This document shows, one piece after another, positions 50,297 to 62,433 of a stretch of 64,000 nt of DNA. The number at the start of each line of letters is the position of its first letter. The stretch's first letter is position 1. The translations under genes were made by a program, and so were the position numbers. The stretch comes from Bugula neritina (Eukaryota; Bryozoa; Gymnolaemata; Cheilostomatida; Bugulidae), in the NCBI GenBank assembly GCA_964035545.1, contig OZ037765.1:29748004-29812003 (forward strand), in the 5' to 3' direction. A model generated the notes under the pieces. It did no database searches. It was given only the letters and a program-made list of their open reading frames with translations, and was not told the origin of the DNA.

Positions 50297-50460
50297 CTGA
50301 AAGTAATCTTCTTGAAGGAACAAATCACGAAATCACAAAGACGACATAGTCGTTTATTCCGACAGTAATGTGGATCCCACCACGCATCAACAACAGCTAC
50401 GTTGTTACTCGCTGCAAGGAAATTTCCTCACTGAGAAGTGGTTGCTGGGCGCAATTTTAT
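50297..50460 (-). promoter_or_regulatory. Candidate HIPK 5-prime UTR exon/promoter
   Basis: Relatively GC-rich block in a very AT-rich region. On the minus strand it ends with a donor-like TTTCAG|GTTGGA at 50297/50296, pointing toward HIPK 4.7 kb downstream. It has no long open frame. This is inferred only from composition and the donor. Confidence 0.25.
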
Positions 50461-51957
50461 TGCTAGTAGCCTGAGCAATATAATATATTATTTGCGTGAC
50501 TCCAACATCAACCATCCAACTTGAACAATAGTTGCGAAGTCATAAAGAAGAGACAGCAACTCTAATTTCATGAAACTAACTTGCATATTTAGTTTGGGGT
50601 TGTCTTCTACAACAGTCACCTCTTGCAATATTATCTTTGAACCATCCACAATTGTTATTGTGGCAATTATGATGTCTCTTATGTTTGCATTGTAAATAAT
50701 GTACCAGTTATTGCAATTTGCTAACACATTTTTAGCTTAGCCATCTGCCTCTATTGGCATTTAGCAGCATAATTATTATCCAAGTGATTTAGTCATAATA
50801 TATTTACACTATGTTTGAATGCAATATTAATAAATTGATTTTATTTGATATTATACTAACTTTTATAGTAAAACAACTGTAATAGCCAAAGGTATATTGC
50901 AGTACTGCAGAATTACCGAATAAAAACCATTCTCTATTTTAGAATTTGCAAAATGTTTTAAATGCAAACTAAGAGTAGCTGTGCCACTTTGCTTTTATTA
51001 TTTCTTGAATTTGATTTTTAATTGGAAATAGGTTGTAAATGTGAGCAAAAGATGTAAGCATTTTCTGGCACATTATATTTTAATGAACATCAGCAAAAGA
51101 TTTAAGCTATGCAGTTTGTAGATGACAATTGAAAGTCAAGTCAAATGAATATTTCTATTTAGCAGCAGGTACAAGTATAAATACTACTCAACGATTACCT
51201 CTACTACATTACCCACCATATTCATGTGACTACAAGTCATTAGGAAAAATAAGCACACACTTATAGAATTTATCATCTTGAAACTGACTATATATACGTT
51301 TACAACGAGGTTAGCATGTATTGCATGTTACAGAAATATAAGGTACCTTGCTTCATTCCTCACCTGTATAAATATATATAGTTGGGTGAACAAACAAAAG
51401 TTTTCAAAGTTTGATACAAATCTGTAATGATAACATTTTATTCTGAAGACAGACTGGCACTAAAGTAATAGTAATATACAATATGCAACCAGGCATCTGA
51501 TGCTTCATGCAGGTTGTCGCAATGTGATAGCATGTTATGTAATTTATAATGACAGAATCTTATAGTTGATCTGGAAAGAAAAACAGCAACAAAATAGCAA
51601 ATAGAGCAGAGCTCTTAGTCATAATATTCCAATGCATACAAAAATACTATAGAAATAATATATTACACTGTCATGTATGTTGCGTGTTCAAAAGCTACAG
51701 ATGTTTACAGCCTATATCACGGTTTAATATATAGAAATATTAGCATAAACAGCCCATAACAACTGCTACAATAATGCAAACTCTTATCTCAATATAAAAT
51801 CACAGTAGACTTCAACTTTTGAATTAGGAAATTTTATATTTAATATCTTTAATATAAAATAAATTAGTGCTTTGAGAAAGTGTTATAGTTTTCTTAATGC
51901 AATAACCAGTCAAGTAATTTGCAAAATACAAAAAAAATATATTGTTTTGCTTCGTTT

Positions 51958-54900
51958 CTATTGCAGGGAAGTGAGAGACTCCTTTTGGGAAGAGATAGAA
52001 GGAAGATCCGGAAACATGTCGACGTAGAGCCCCCCTGTGAGTGAAAACAAAAATATAAATCTATGAGGATTACCATAAGCAATCAGCAAAAAATTCTGCT
52101 ATATCTTTTGAAGACGATATGAAACGATTTAATAAGCTATACGTAAAGTGATTATAAAAAGCATTACCAATTAATTGTGAAGACAACTTTGATGTGTTAT
52201 AATTTCAGTCCATTTGCTTACCTTGGAACATTTGCGAGTTTAAATCGTTTGAAATATTGAGAAAAACTTGAGGTTTCGTCTGCAACTGTTCATCTGAATA
52301 CTTGACTTTTGTCGGCACATCTAAAATAGTTTCGGGTTGGAACACTACGCGCCTCTCACTTTTATACGCATCCGGCTTACTGAAAGCTGATATGGGAACA
52401 TTCTTGTGCATTGACAGGTATTTAGGTGCAGCATTTCGATGAGGTAACTTTGTTACTGGGTCCCGTGGGTAACAGTCCGCCAAGTCTTGTTGATAATGTC
52501 CCAGCAAGGTACATTGGGGAGAAAAATTCCATTTCTCCTCTACAATGTGTTTCTTGGCCAGGATTGCTGCTCGTTTCTCTTTATCCATAATTGTTTTGTT
52601 GGCGGTCTGTGGGGGCTTCTCATATATATTGTAATATGTGCTGCTTAAAGGCAAGGAATCCATTGTTCTCTCTTTGACTGGGGTGTTACTTGGCAACTTA
52701 TCATTTAGTGAACTTAATGTAGACTTCATTGGAACAGAATTAGATATAGAGTTGGCTTTATACAACCCTTGTTTGTCAGATTGCTGAGATAAATTAGATA
52801 GTGTCTTTTGCTTTCCAGACTTTATACGACCTAAGAACAAACATGGATTTTTTTTCATCAAACAATCAACAAACAATCTTAAATTGAACAAGTTTATGTT
52901 ATTCCATCTATTGTTTACAGATTAACACCCAAACTTCCAATTAAATTGTAAAGCGCAGTATAAATTTGAACCAAAAATGTATTTAAACAGATACATCAGT
53001 GTTCCAAGAACTTTTTAGGTAACAAGAAACACGTAAATTATTATTATGCCATTACACACATAAGTTGGATTTTTCAATTTAATTTAGTGCCACAAAGTGC
53101 TGTATTTTACGAAAATTACCAGACTAACACAGTATAACTAGTCTACTAGCCGCAAAATCTAAATAAAGTTAAATGATTGATAAAAGAGTATATTTATATA
53201 GTTTAGTTGTGGCACAGTGAAGTTACATATCAATATAATATAAACAAAATAAGTTAATGTAATAGAATAACATACATATGCTACAATTTCTATGCCATCT
53301 TTTTTTGATCAAAAGTCTACATAATGGTCAACATAGCATTGCCAAAAAATGATGCTTGGGAAAGTTATGGCCCACAAACCATAAACAAAACGTACTGCAA
53401 ACATTATTAAAGTACCTTCTTTATCAACATGCATTCCCTTATCATTCAACCAATCTTTGTAAGCATCTGCACCATAGTCTAGTTTCCCAGCTTGCTCTTC
53501 TAGTATTGAAAGACCTTCTAACTCCTCAACCATCTTTTTCTTTTTCAATTTAGCCAACTCTTTGGCTACCTCATCTTTTTCTTGATGCCACTGTTCGGTG
53601 GCCAAAACTCTAAATGCACAAAATCATTAAGTTTCCTTTAAGCATTTTAATTAGGTTGACACCCAAAAATGGAGATGATTATATTTCAAATAAATATCTT
53701 TTATAAAATGCTTACAATAAAATATGTTTATAATATAAAAATAAATACAAAAATTGCATACGCAATTAAAAAATTTCTTTTTTCAAAGATTCATAAAATG
53801 AAACTAACATTACTGAAATAGCACTTTTAATCATATAAACAGTAATAATAAAAATTATTATGACTATTTATTACGCTAAAATATAGTTCTTATTTTGCAA
53901 AGCATACACTTTATATTAAATCTGTTTTCTCAGATTATTAAGTTTACCTTGCACACTGCCGGTGACCCCAGAGTTTAGCTAGGTCTAAAGGAGTGTGGCC
54001 TCTGTAATCTTTGACATAGATTTTAGCTCCGTGATCTATTAGTGCTTTTAAACATTGAATGTGACCCTCAGAAGCAGCTTGGTGCATTGGAGTTATCCCA
54101 TCATCATTGGCACTAAGAATTGAAACAAAATGCATACTGATCAGCATTTATAAGGCTAAAATTTGAATAAATCAGAAAATTTTTATAGGCAAATTAGGTT
54201 GTTGTGAAGAAACATTAGGAAAACATTAGAGAAAAAATAATTTTGTACGACCAATAAAATCTGCCAATTTGATTATTGTAGTACTGCATGTCAAAGTAAT
54301 GTAGGTTCGATTAAAACAGCACTAGAGAGAAAAAAAACTATATTAGGTTAGGAAAAACGCTTTGATGTGAATTAAAGTTGGAATACTTAAAAGCAAATAG
54401 CAACTGCATTTTACCCTTATACAGTATAATTTAAAGGTTCTATTGCATTTAAATATGAAAAGGCAGAATAGCATGAAAATACAACGATATTACTTACACA
54501 GTAACATCTGCACCCTTTTTGAGCAAATACTGCAACACTGCAAATGACATTTTGCCAGTTTGATTGCTAATAGCAAGGTGTATAGGTCTCCATCCAGTTG
54601 AACTAGATAAGTTGACATCATGTTTAAACTTTTCAACTAGCAGCTTAACACATGCTAGCCTTCCATGCAAAGATGAAAGATGAAGGGCCGCAAGTCCCTA
54701 AAAAATTCATTTCATTTTAACACAAACATGCATACTTTCATAAGATAGCTATTGTTAATTACATATAAAATGAAACAGTGTAAAGTTTATTAACCAATTC
54801 TAATTTTAAAGTATGAACAAACGCTAAAAGAAATGTGTGCTTAAAAATGAAAATAATGACTAAAAAGTGAAAAGTTTATTCTTACGTTTTTATCAAATGA

Positions 54901-55083
54901 TATTTCTTTTGCATGCCTTACACTCTGTCTCAACCATTCTTCATCTCCGATCGCAGCAGCCATAAATTCATCTTCATTAGACTTGGATTTTTCTTTGAAA
55001 CTAACCCTTGATGTAGTATTTCGTTTTGAATCACTTTTAGTACCACTTGCAATGCTTTTGGTACTAGCTGCTGCAGTGCTCAT
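51958..55083 (-). CDS. ANKRD53: ANKRD53-like ankyrin-repeat protein
   Basis: Minus-strand exons: 55083-54886, 54697-54498, 54112-53948, 53609-53416, 52830-52222, 52034-51958; 480 residues, similar to the vertebrate protein (about 530). Residues 1-66 are a Ser/Lys-rich leader followed by GDEEWLRQSVRHAKE. Exons 2 and 3 encode about four ankyrin repeats (GLAALHLSSLHGRLACVKLL; GWRPIHLAISN; GITPMHQAASEGHIQCLKAL; GHTPLDLAKLWGHRQCAR). The fourth exon continues with a charged helical segment (KDEVAKELAKLKKKK). The fifth exon is polar and probably disordered, and the last ends LPSISSQKESLTSLQ. The GW-P-HL block and the LAKLWGH-CAR ending favour ANKRD53 over generic ankyrin proteins. Vertebrate ANKRD53 acts in spindle and microtubule biology; the role here is inferred. 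The start codon lies one base after a 3-prime splice site; a candidate upstream exon ends at 55276. Confidence 0.78.
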
Positions 55084-55275
55084 GCTGTAAATATAGAGTT
55101 TTTGTCAACATGTTATTCACTTATTGTTTTTAAAGTAAAAGTTAAAAGCAAAGGTTGTTAAATGAAATGCCAATGGACATCGTGATATTGTAAGTGGATA
55201 GTAGCTTAAAGTTAACTAATTAAACTATAAAATGAATAAATTTAAAAAATTAACTTTCTGCTTTTAAATTATTAC

Positions 55276-55400
55276 CTTAGGCAGTTTGATTTCTAAACCA
55301 TTCAGTTTTTTGACATGGCATTATAACTTCGCCATTTTGATTCTGAGCTAGTAAGTTATCCTTTCTGGAGCATTCGTTGCTATGATGTTACTGCGAAGAA
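55276..55400 (-). promoter_or_regulatory. Candidate 5-prime UTR exon of the ANKRD53-like gene
   Basis: On the minus strand this stretch ends in a good donor (CTAAG|GTAATA) at 55276/55275, about 190 bases before the acceptor that precedes the start codon. It contains a short upstream open frame, ATGGCGAAGTTATAA, in strong context (AAAATGGCG, also YY1-like). The 3-prime boundary is clear; the transcription start is not. Confidence 0.4.
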
Positions 55401-55951
55401 ACAACCGTTTCAGCGAATCAACTTATATAATTTTCAAACTGTAATAAACTTCCATCAATTAGGTGAAATGCAAAACAACGACCAATCTCACACAGCAAAA
55501 CAAATAAATGAAGACATAGCTTTTCCATTCACAAACGCTATGCACAACTTCCGACTACTAACGTCGAACACCAACCTTTCTCAAACGCGGTTTTAGTTTT
55601 TACAGCAACTGTGGTCACTCACTTGATATCTCCCTTGTCACTAAGCCTAAGATTACTATTAACCATGAATTGATCATAATCATTAACAAACATTTTAATG
55701 ATAATATAAATAATTATGATCATAATCAGTATCAGTAGGACTATAACATATAACTGAGTATCAGTATGAGTATCGGTATGACTTAATCTTATGAGTATCA
55801 CTATCAAATTTAATGTTTCAATTTGTATTGGCTATTGCTATTAATAATAATAATAATAATAAATGTGAATATCATATAAATCAAAATTGATACACTTAAA
55901 TACACAAGGTTCAGCCCCAAGACCAAGAGTGGCTTTTGCACAGTCATAGTG

Positions 55952-56569
55952 TGATATTTTTGTGGGTTGAATAGAACTAGTGCCTGAACATACTCTTTGT
56001 TAGAGAGAACAAGATGTATTGTGTAGTTGAAGAAATCTTTATTTAGTTGAATTATATATAATAGTGAAGGTCCTCTGCCAGTGAGCTCCAGTAGTAGACT
56101 GAACTACACTGGAGCTCGCTGGCTTTTATATACAACAAGATACAGTGCTTTTTCATTGTTGCCGAGATCGGAGGCCCGAAACGCCGAAAATCGGCATTTC
56201 GGTAGTCCGAAACACCGAATTTCGGCACTTCGGGCTTCCGGTAGCCCGAAATGCCGATTTTCGGCATTTCGGAAAACCGAAATGCCGATCTCGCAACCGG
56301 AAACAAGTACATGCAAAAATCTACTACACAATTACAGCATAAAAATTGATACGCAACATTAGTACAAGAAATATTACATAACTTCAGAATGCGTATTTCA
56401 GTAAAATTACATTATGTTGAAAGCTTCAACAGTAATTACCATACTTAGGCATTAGCAAGCTAGCTTACTTAACTATAATTACAGAGTTAATAACGATACG
56501 CAACAGTATTTATAATATACTGTTGCACGCTGTTATTTCGCAACTAATAGAGGGTAAAAATCCATTACA
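55952..56569 (-). mobile_element. Solo LTR of an LTR retrotransposon
   Basis: Flanked by the direct repeat ATAGTG at 55946-55951 and 56570-56575. On the minus strand the element begins TGTAATGG and ends AATATCA (TG...CA). In order it shows a U3, a TATA box TATATAAAAG (56121-56132), a stem-loop at 56077-56123 (GCCAGTGAGCTCCAG with its near complement), the poly(A) signal AATAAA at 56043-56038, and a U5 of about 80 bases. This is the standard U3-R-U5 layout. No internal retroelement sequence is attached, so it is a solo LTR left by recombination. A GC-rich hairpin array lies in U3 upstream of the TATA box. Confidence 0.8.
56157..56300. repeat. GC-rich nested hairpin array inside the LTR U3
   Basis: Three consecutive palindromes of about 27 bases (CCGAAATGCCGA joined to TCGGCATTTCGG and variants), plus a half unit, sit inside an outer inverted repeat (GTTGCCGAGATCGG to CCGATCTCGCAAC). 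GC content is far above the surroundings. Both strands read open by chance. Confidence 0.9.
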
Positions 56570-56575
56570 ATAGTG

Positions 56576-57657
56576 ATAGTGATGGTGTGAGTAACATTGA
56601 TGACATTACTCATTAGTCATTACTGTATAACTATAAGTATTATTATTGCTATTAGTATTAGTATCATAAGATTAAGTATGAGTATCAGTATGGGTATTAG
56701 TATTACTAAAGCTAAAAGTTAAGATGTAAGTAGGGAATAATGAATAATATCACTGTCACTATGGCTATCACTATAAGTATAAGCATGGACAAATTAAAAT
56801 TTGCCTATCACGTTGGCTGGAAAAAACTACTAGTTTTCGCGTTTGGTATTTCAATTTGTAAGTCAAGTATAAAATTTAAGTCTTTGAGTTAGTATTACTA
56901 TTAGTATTAGTATAATGATAAATCTTGAAGTTAATATTACCAGTTTGGGCATCAGTTTATTAAATATGTATACTTTCTTATATTGCTATTACTATTAGTT
57001 TTATGTATTGTTGCTCATTTACTGTGTAGTGTTTCTCCTTGCTGTTCTTGAACCAAGTAAGCACAGTTCTGGTATTTTTTGCTGCTAAAATTTTCTGGGA
57101 TTTCTTCTACATACACACATAACGAACCAACTCAATATTGTGATTTTAGAAGTAGGTACCAATTAATTATACGTAATGTAGGCTGTACCAAATGATTATA
57201 ACATAGTGAGTGAAGCACAAGTCTAGCTTTTGAGAAATGCTGGAAACTGAAAAAAATGTTTTCAATAATAAAACAAAATTAGTCTACAAAAAGCTACCAT
57301 CAAATATGGTTGCAGAGCTGAATTCTGATGGAAATGCGAAACAAAAAAGTGTTGCTTATTATAACTTTAAATTTGATTATTTTTTGCAATGTAACTGGAA
57401 TTACACTTGGCATTAAAAGTTTTGTAAGATTTTGTTTGCAATCTTAATATTTATAGTTTATGAACAAATAGTTTGTCAATATGCAATCCTTTCGCAGTTT
57501 AATAGTTAGTTGAATTTATAAGGGCAGTTAGCAGAGTGTTTAAAAAACTTGTTTTGTGTTACAACAATCCCACAAGAGAAGAAGAAACATAACTGCACAA
57601 CATTGCTCTCATTACCACAAAGGCAAACAATGCAACTTTTATTATTAATGTTTATAG
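56576..57657. repeat. Microsatellite and upstream region of TRIAP1
   Basis: About 56576-56780 and 56890-57000 contain ATT/AGT/ATAAGT microsatellite runs. From 57000 to 57657 the DNA is AT-rich without recognisable genes and should contain the TRIAP1 promoter and any 5-prime exon; the start codon follows an acceptor-like TTTATAG. Confidence 0.6.
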
Positions 57658-57921
57658 ATGGACAGCATAGGTGAAGAATGTAAAGAGTTGAAGAAGAAAT
57701 ATGATGAATGTTTCAATGAATGGTTTGGTGAACAATATTTAAAGGGCAAAACAACGGATCCATGTAAAGTATTGTTCAAAGAATACAGAGAATGCGTTCA
57801 TAAAGTACTTGTCGAAAAAGGAATTAATGTTCAAGAAGCGTATGAAAAAGTATTAGGAACTTCTAAAGAACTGTCAGACCCCAATAAAAAGGAAATAGAG
57901 TCACAAAATGTAAAAAAATAA
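57658..57921 (+). CDS. TRIAP1: TRIAP1/Mdm35-like twin CX9C mitochondrial protein
   Basis: Small intermembrane-space protein that partners PRELI-family lipid-transfer proteins to move phosphatidic acid between mitochondrial membranes. The single coding exon gives 87 residues (human 76). The N-terminus [18 protein letters not shown] aligns from residue 1 with TRIAP1/Mdm35. Two perfect CX9C motifs are formed by Cys8-Cys18 and Cys36-Cys46; these make the disulfide-linked helical hairpin imported by the Mia40 pathway. Residues after about 60 are lysine/glutamate-rich and diverge. There is no cleavable presequence, as expected. The ATG directly follows an acceptor-like TATAG, so a 5-prime UTR intron or trans-spliced leader is likely. 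AATAAA at 57969-57974. The gene is divergent from the ANKRD53-like gene and tail-to-tail with CIAO2A. Confidence 0.95.
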   Translation: MDSIGEECKELKKKYDECFNEWFGEQYLKGKTTDPCKVLFKEYRECVHKVLVEKGINVQEAYEKVLGTSKELSDPNKKEIESQNVKK

Positions 57922-58124
57922 AACTGCTAGTTGCATGTACAAAAACATTTATACAAGTGAATCTAAAAAATAAATAGCCTGACTACATTAACTTAGTAAA
58001 TGTGTAATCAGAACTTGAGCCATAGAGATAAATAAGATGATGATTATATTTTAACCAATAAAATATAGTACATGTAGTTGGCCATATGTGACTAGCGAGT
58101 CATATTTGGCACTGTTTAGATTTA

Positions 58125-59435
58125 TCAACGGTCCTCTATGCATGAATCAATAAGCTCTAGCAGACTTGGATTCTCCAAAGCAGCTGCAACTCTTTCTTTG
58201 TCATTGATTTGTTTATTGACTAAAATACAAGTGATTTAGCATTATCGAATACTAAGGATGATATTGAAGTTTATTGGGTTTTTATAATGATACATCTGTG
58301 GTACATATATGTTACCTGTGATAGACTCAATAAACTAAGAAAGCAAAAAATTAGAGCCAGTTTTAGTGTTATTTTTATTAAAAGACCATTAAGTAACACA
58401 AAAATGGATTTTAGTTCTCAGCCAACCTATATGCAAAGTAACTTGAATGAAAACCAAATGAGCTTTAAAATTAAATATTGCGTTACAGCTTACCATCTTC
58501 TTCAGCAGAATGTGATCCTTCCTTGACATATATATTGACTTTTATACGGTGTGGCAATGACCTTTTAAGCTTTTCTCTGATGCAAAGACCGATTAATGAA
58601 GCTAGACTGCAATGCGGAACTGTGGGAACGAATGTCACTATAATAGATGAATGTTAGTATAACATGAAACATGAGTAGCCAACAATCATATGAAGCTTTG
58701 TTAGCACGCCTGATATGTTCATAATTCAAAAGAAAACTCATTGTGTAGGAAACCCTGAGTATCATACTAATATGGCCAGGGTGTAGAATTTAAGTATATG
58801 GTGAACTATTAAGACTAATTGAATTGAAATCAGATGAACAATGTTACTTACCAACAGTATGCAAAAGAGATTTGGATAATTTTTTGACTTGTACACTTTC
58901 TTCAGTGAGAACTTGCAATTCTTCAAGTGTTTCTGGTCGTTCTGGATCTTTTATTCCTTTTAGAATATCTATCAAGAAATATAATCAATAATTTAGTATT
59001 GAACAAAACAGAAGTTCATAAGCATGCTAACGAATAAATTTTTATATATCATGTCAACTTACTTTTAGGAAAATTGCTTTTGAAAAAAACCCTATATTCA
59101 AAATTTTAAAAATTGACCACAGCCCAAAATTTTATGTAATTAACATGCATTTTAGATAGACTATCATAATTTGCTGTTCTAACAAAAAATAACATGAATA
59201 TTATTTAATAAAATAACCTATGCTATTTTCTCAATTAGCTTGAAAAAAAAACCCCAAAGAGAATTTTTTAGGGTGAAGCTTTTTATATTTATATTGTACA
59301 ATATAACAATTTTGCTACCTACGTATATTTACAATTATAGAAAGTTATATTTTTACTGCTCCCACCATAAATGTCTAAAGCTATTTCTTCATCTGGTTTT
59401 TCATCTACTAGACCATATTCTGGAACAAATGCCAT
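58125..59435 (-). CDS. CIAO2A: CIAO2A (FAM96A/MIP18 family) cytosolic Fe-S assembly factor
   Basis: DUF59/MIP18-type targeting factor of the cytosolic iron-sulfur assembly machinery; CIAO2A works with CIAO1, with IRP1 as a main client in mammals. Minus-strand exons: 59435-59366, 58968-58852, 58637-58494, 58219-58125; 141 residues, all introns in phase 1. Conserved blocks: [37 protein letters not shown] with the reactive Cys about residue 72, and [35 protein letters not shown] matches CIAO2A (EGTHSTEEDINKQIND) better than CIAO2B (GTHASEHAVNKQLAD). The ATG lies three bases after a strong acceptor (TTTGTTTTAG). No clear AATAAA was seen between its stop and the TRIAP1 end, so the two 3-prime UTRs may overlap. 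Confidence 0.94.
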
Positions 59436-62433
59436 GGCCTAAAACAAATTAATACTGTTGATGGCTGCACGTGGGATGGATTACTTAAACATACTAGGAG
59501 CATTAGAATGTTGTGTATCTAAGGCAAGCACGCTTAATTTCAAGCACCTAGAACTTTTTTCATTGCCACAATCTACAGCAGAAATTTAATGTAAAAAACT
59601 AAAGCTGGACTACATACTTTGTCAAAATTAGAAACTTAAAAATGTTCATCAAGTAAATATCAATTATTTTGGCATCTGGTATAAAAATAAAATACTAAAC
59701 ATTGATAGTTTAGGCATTCATGAAATTTCAGTAACTTTGAAAGATGGCTAAATTAATTTCAGCCAAAATTATTATATCACACTGCTAATTTCAAGATTGC
59801 ATTAGGAAATTAAGCATATTTCTTGAAAAGGTTATAAATCTCAACTACACCACCAAAATCAAGTTGACTTATTACTTGGAATTTCTCAACTCAACTAATT
59901 GATTTGACTTACAGCAAGCTGCTAAAAATTCTACCAGCTAAAGTCTAGGGCTATTTGGCAAAACTTTTAGTGTTTATAGAAAACTTTCAGTTAATTGCTT
60001 TTTAAATCATTATTGCAAATTACATTTTAAAGTATAGCTAGAACTAGTATTAAATTTGATCTTTTGAGGGATTTACATAGTCATATAGCCCCATGATACA
60101 ACATTGTCAAGCATATATTCCAATCCATTAAAAAAACTAAACTCACTCAATAATTCCACTTTTGATTTCAAGATCAATTTCAAAATTAATATCAATATAC
60201 TATGAAATAGAATGGGTCTACAAAAAGCAAAGCAAACGCTTTGACACACTCAACTACACCAATACTATAACATTAACTGCTACAGTTGGTCAGTGACTAG
60301 GATTTACTATCAGTACTATCTATAACTAACAGAATCAGTATGAGTATCGGCTATCATTGTAATCATCATAGATTTATAATCATAGTGATACTGATAGACC
60401 ATAGTGATAGAGTGACCATCTGAGTATCACTATCAGTGACGATCAGCACCACTATGGTCATCACCATTAGTGCTACAACTACAATCATTCAAGAAGACAT
60501 TGCTACAAGTAACAACATCATATTAATTCGATATGAAATTTGATATGACTTATGAGTATGACTATGACCTGCACCCCTAGGCCTACGAGTATGAGTATCA
60601 GCATGTATAACTAATAGTAATAGTATTACTAATAGTAATACTATAAGTATAAACAGTATAACTATAACTATAAGATTAAGTGTAAAACTAAAAGTAAAAC
60701 TAAATCAGTAAATGGTTATGAGATTGAGTTGTTGTAGACAAATTACAAATAAAAATGCACAATTAAAATAATAATACTAATAGTAATACTAATATTATTT
60801 ATTAGTGTTACCATTATGATTATCATTTAATTTTATGATTAATGATTATCAATATGAATATGAATATTAATATTATATTTAATTTTATAGCAAGTGCAAC
60901 AAATTGAAATACAATATGAATATGAATATCATTATGATTATCACTCGCCACATATAATTATAACTAAAAGAACTAGAAGTAGAATTACTACAGTCTAGAA
61001 GTGTTAACTCCAGAGTATAGGGTGCCGTATTCCCTAACCAACGCCAAGGATAAAAGGCCCTCACTCTGTCCCAAACAATGAATTGGAAAAGAAAGAAGTC
61101 ATTATTTCTAGTTCAGTGGCCCTAACTTTAAGATAGCTTAAGATTGGAACTTTGAACCTTGAAATCAAGCCGTGGAACGGTAGCCAAATCGATACCTTTT
61201 CTCGCTAGGTTTTAGACTATCGGTCACAAGGCCGATGTTGTTTTTGCTCTACTATTTAGTATGTAGGTAAAGCTTCCAAAAATTACAGCGATAACGTATT
61301 TGTCTGCAAGTGTACTCAAAAGCCTTAGCGGTAAAATCCGAATAAAGAGGAAAATTATGCTCCAAGCTCCAAGTTTTTTAAATAATTATAATAGGACACG
61401 GTACAGGCCTCAGTACCTTATAAATATCACTCAAAATGTTTTACAACTCTAATATATTGTGTAATAAATAATATTTTGCTAAAATAATTCGACTACATAA
61501 CGTTGTCAAGCCCAATCACTTATCAGTTAATGTTATCAATATCAGTATTTGAATTTTAATTTATGTTACAACTTATAATCATAATGTCAATGATAATCAA
61601 AAATACAAATACAATGTCAAATGTGAATTACAAAGTTTTTAATTATTTTTAGTTGCATATTGATATTTTCAAATGATTATTTCTAAATAAAAATTAGCTT
61701 GGTTCACCTAATCACTCAGTTAATAACTGAGCATTGTCATACTTAACATTTATACTTTATAGCCATAGTGTCGTGATCTAGTTGAAAAGATAGGCGACAA
61801 CAACTAATAGTTAATTAGTAACTACTACAAACTTCTCAAGATACTCTTCATTTCAACTTTTCAAATTCATGTCATATGTAACTATTGTTACTATTAGTAT
61901 TGCTATTAGTATATGTAAAATACTAAGTGTGCATTGTAAATGTATATTGTGTTATGTATTTAGGTTATAGCTTAAATATTTCTTTTATATAAACATTTAT
62001 TTTTACTGCTACCGATATTTATAGGCTCAGTAGGCTGCATCATAATCCTTCTGTAATAGTTCTGCCAAATGCTGGATATCAAGTGCCCAGGCTCAAAACT
62101 TACAGTTACTCACTCGGTTAGCTTTATTTTATTTAAAGGGTTTCCTGTAGATTCATAAGTTACAGTTAATATTGGCCAATAGTTGATTTATGTTGTGGCT
62201 CAGTTTTTTAAGGGCAAATTTTTCTCAGGAAAACTATTGTATATTGTACATAGTTTGAGCCGCAACATGATCTGCGTCAAATTTTTTTGGTAATTTACGT
62301 GTTCATACTATCTCACCAAGACCACAATTGCTCAATTTTATATTCATGAATTTTCCTCTGTTCCAGTTAGGTATGTCATTATATTACAGTGAATTTCTTT
62401 ACAATTTTCTATTTACTTTCCTCTATTTTAGGT
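59436..62433. repeat. Divergent intergenic region with microsatellites
   Basis: Between CIAO2A (minus) and the unrecognised gene (plus), so it should hold both promoters. Microsatellite-like DNA lies at about 60295-60480 and 60590-60720, with GATTATCAATATGAATA-type repeats at 60800-60960. A less AT-rich stretch at 61010-61250 has no recognisable family. Otherwise plain AT-rich DNA. Confidence 0.6.

Noticed and set aside
50488-50727. 79-codon minus-strand frame with plausible amino-acid composition
   Set aside because: No family recognised, no clear partner exon, and it lies beside the candidate HIPK 5-prime region; not enough to call a gene.
52036-52082. Alternative frame for the last ANKRD53-like exon, running on to 51894
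   Set aside because: The phase-1 junction from 52222 selects the other frame, which ends LTSLQ and stops at 51958; the rejected frame becomes Phe/Leu-rich AT translation.
56052-56362. Open frames on both strands through the GC-rich hairpins
   Set aside because: They are translations of palindromic DNA inside an LTR.
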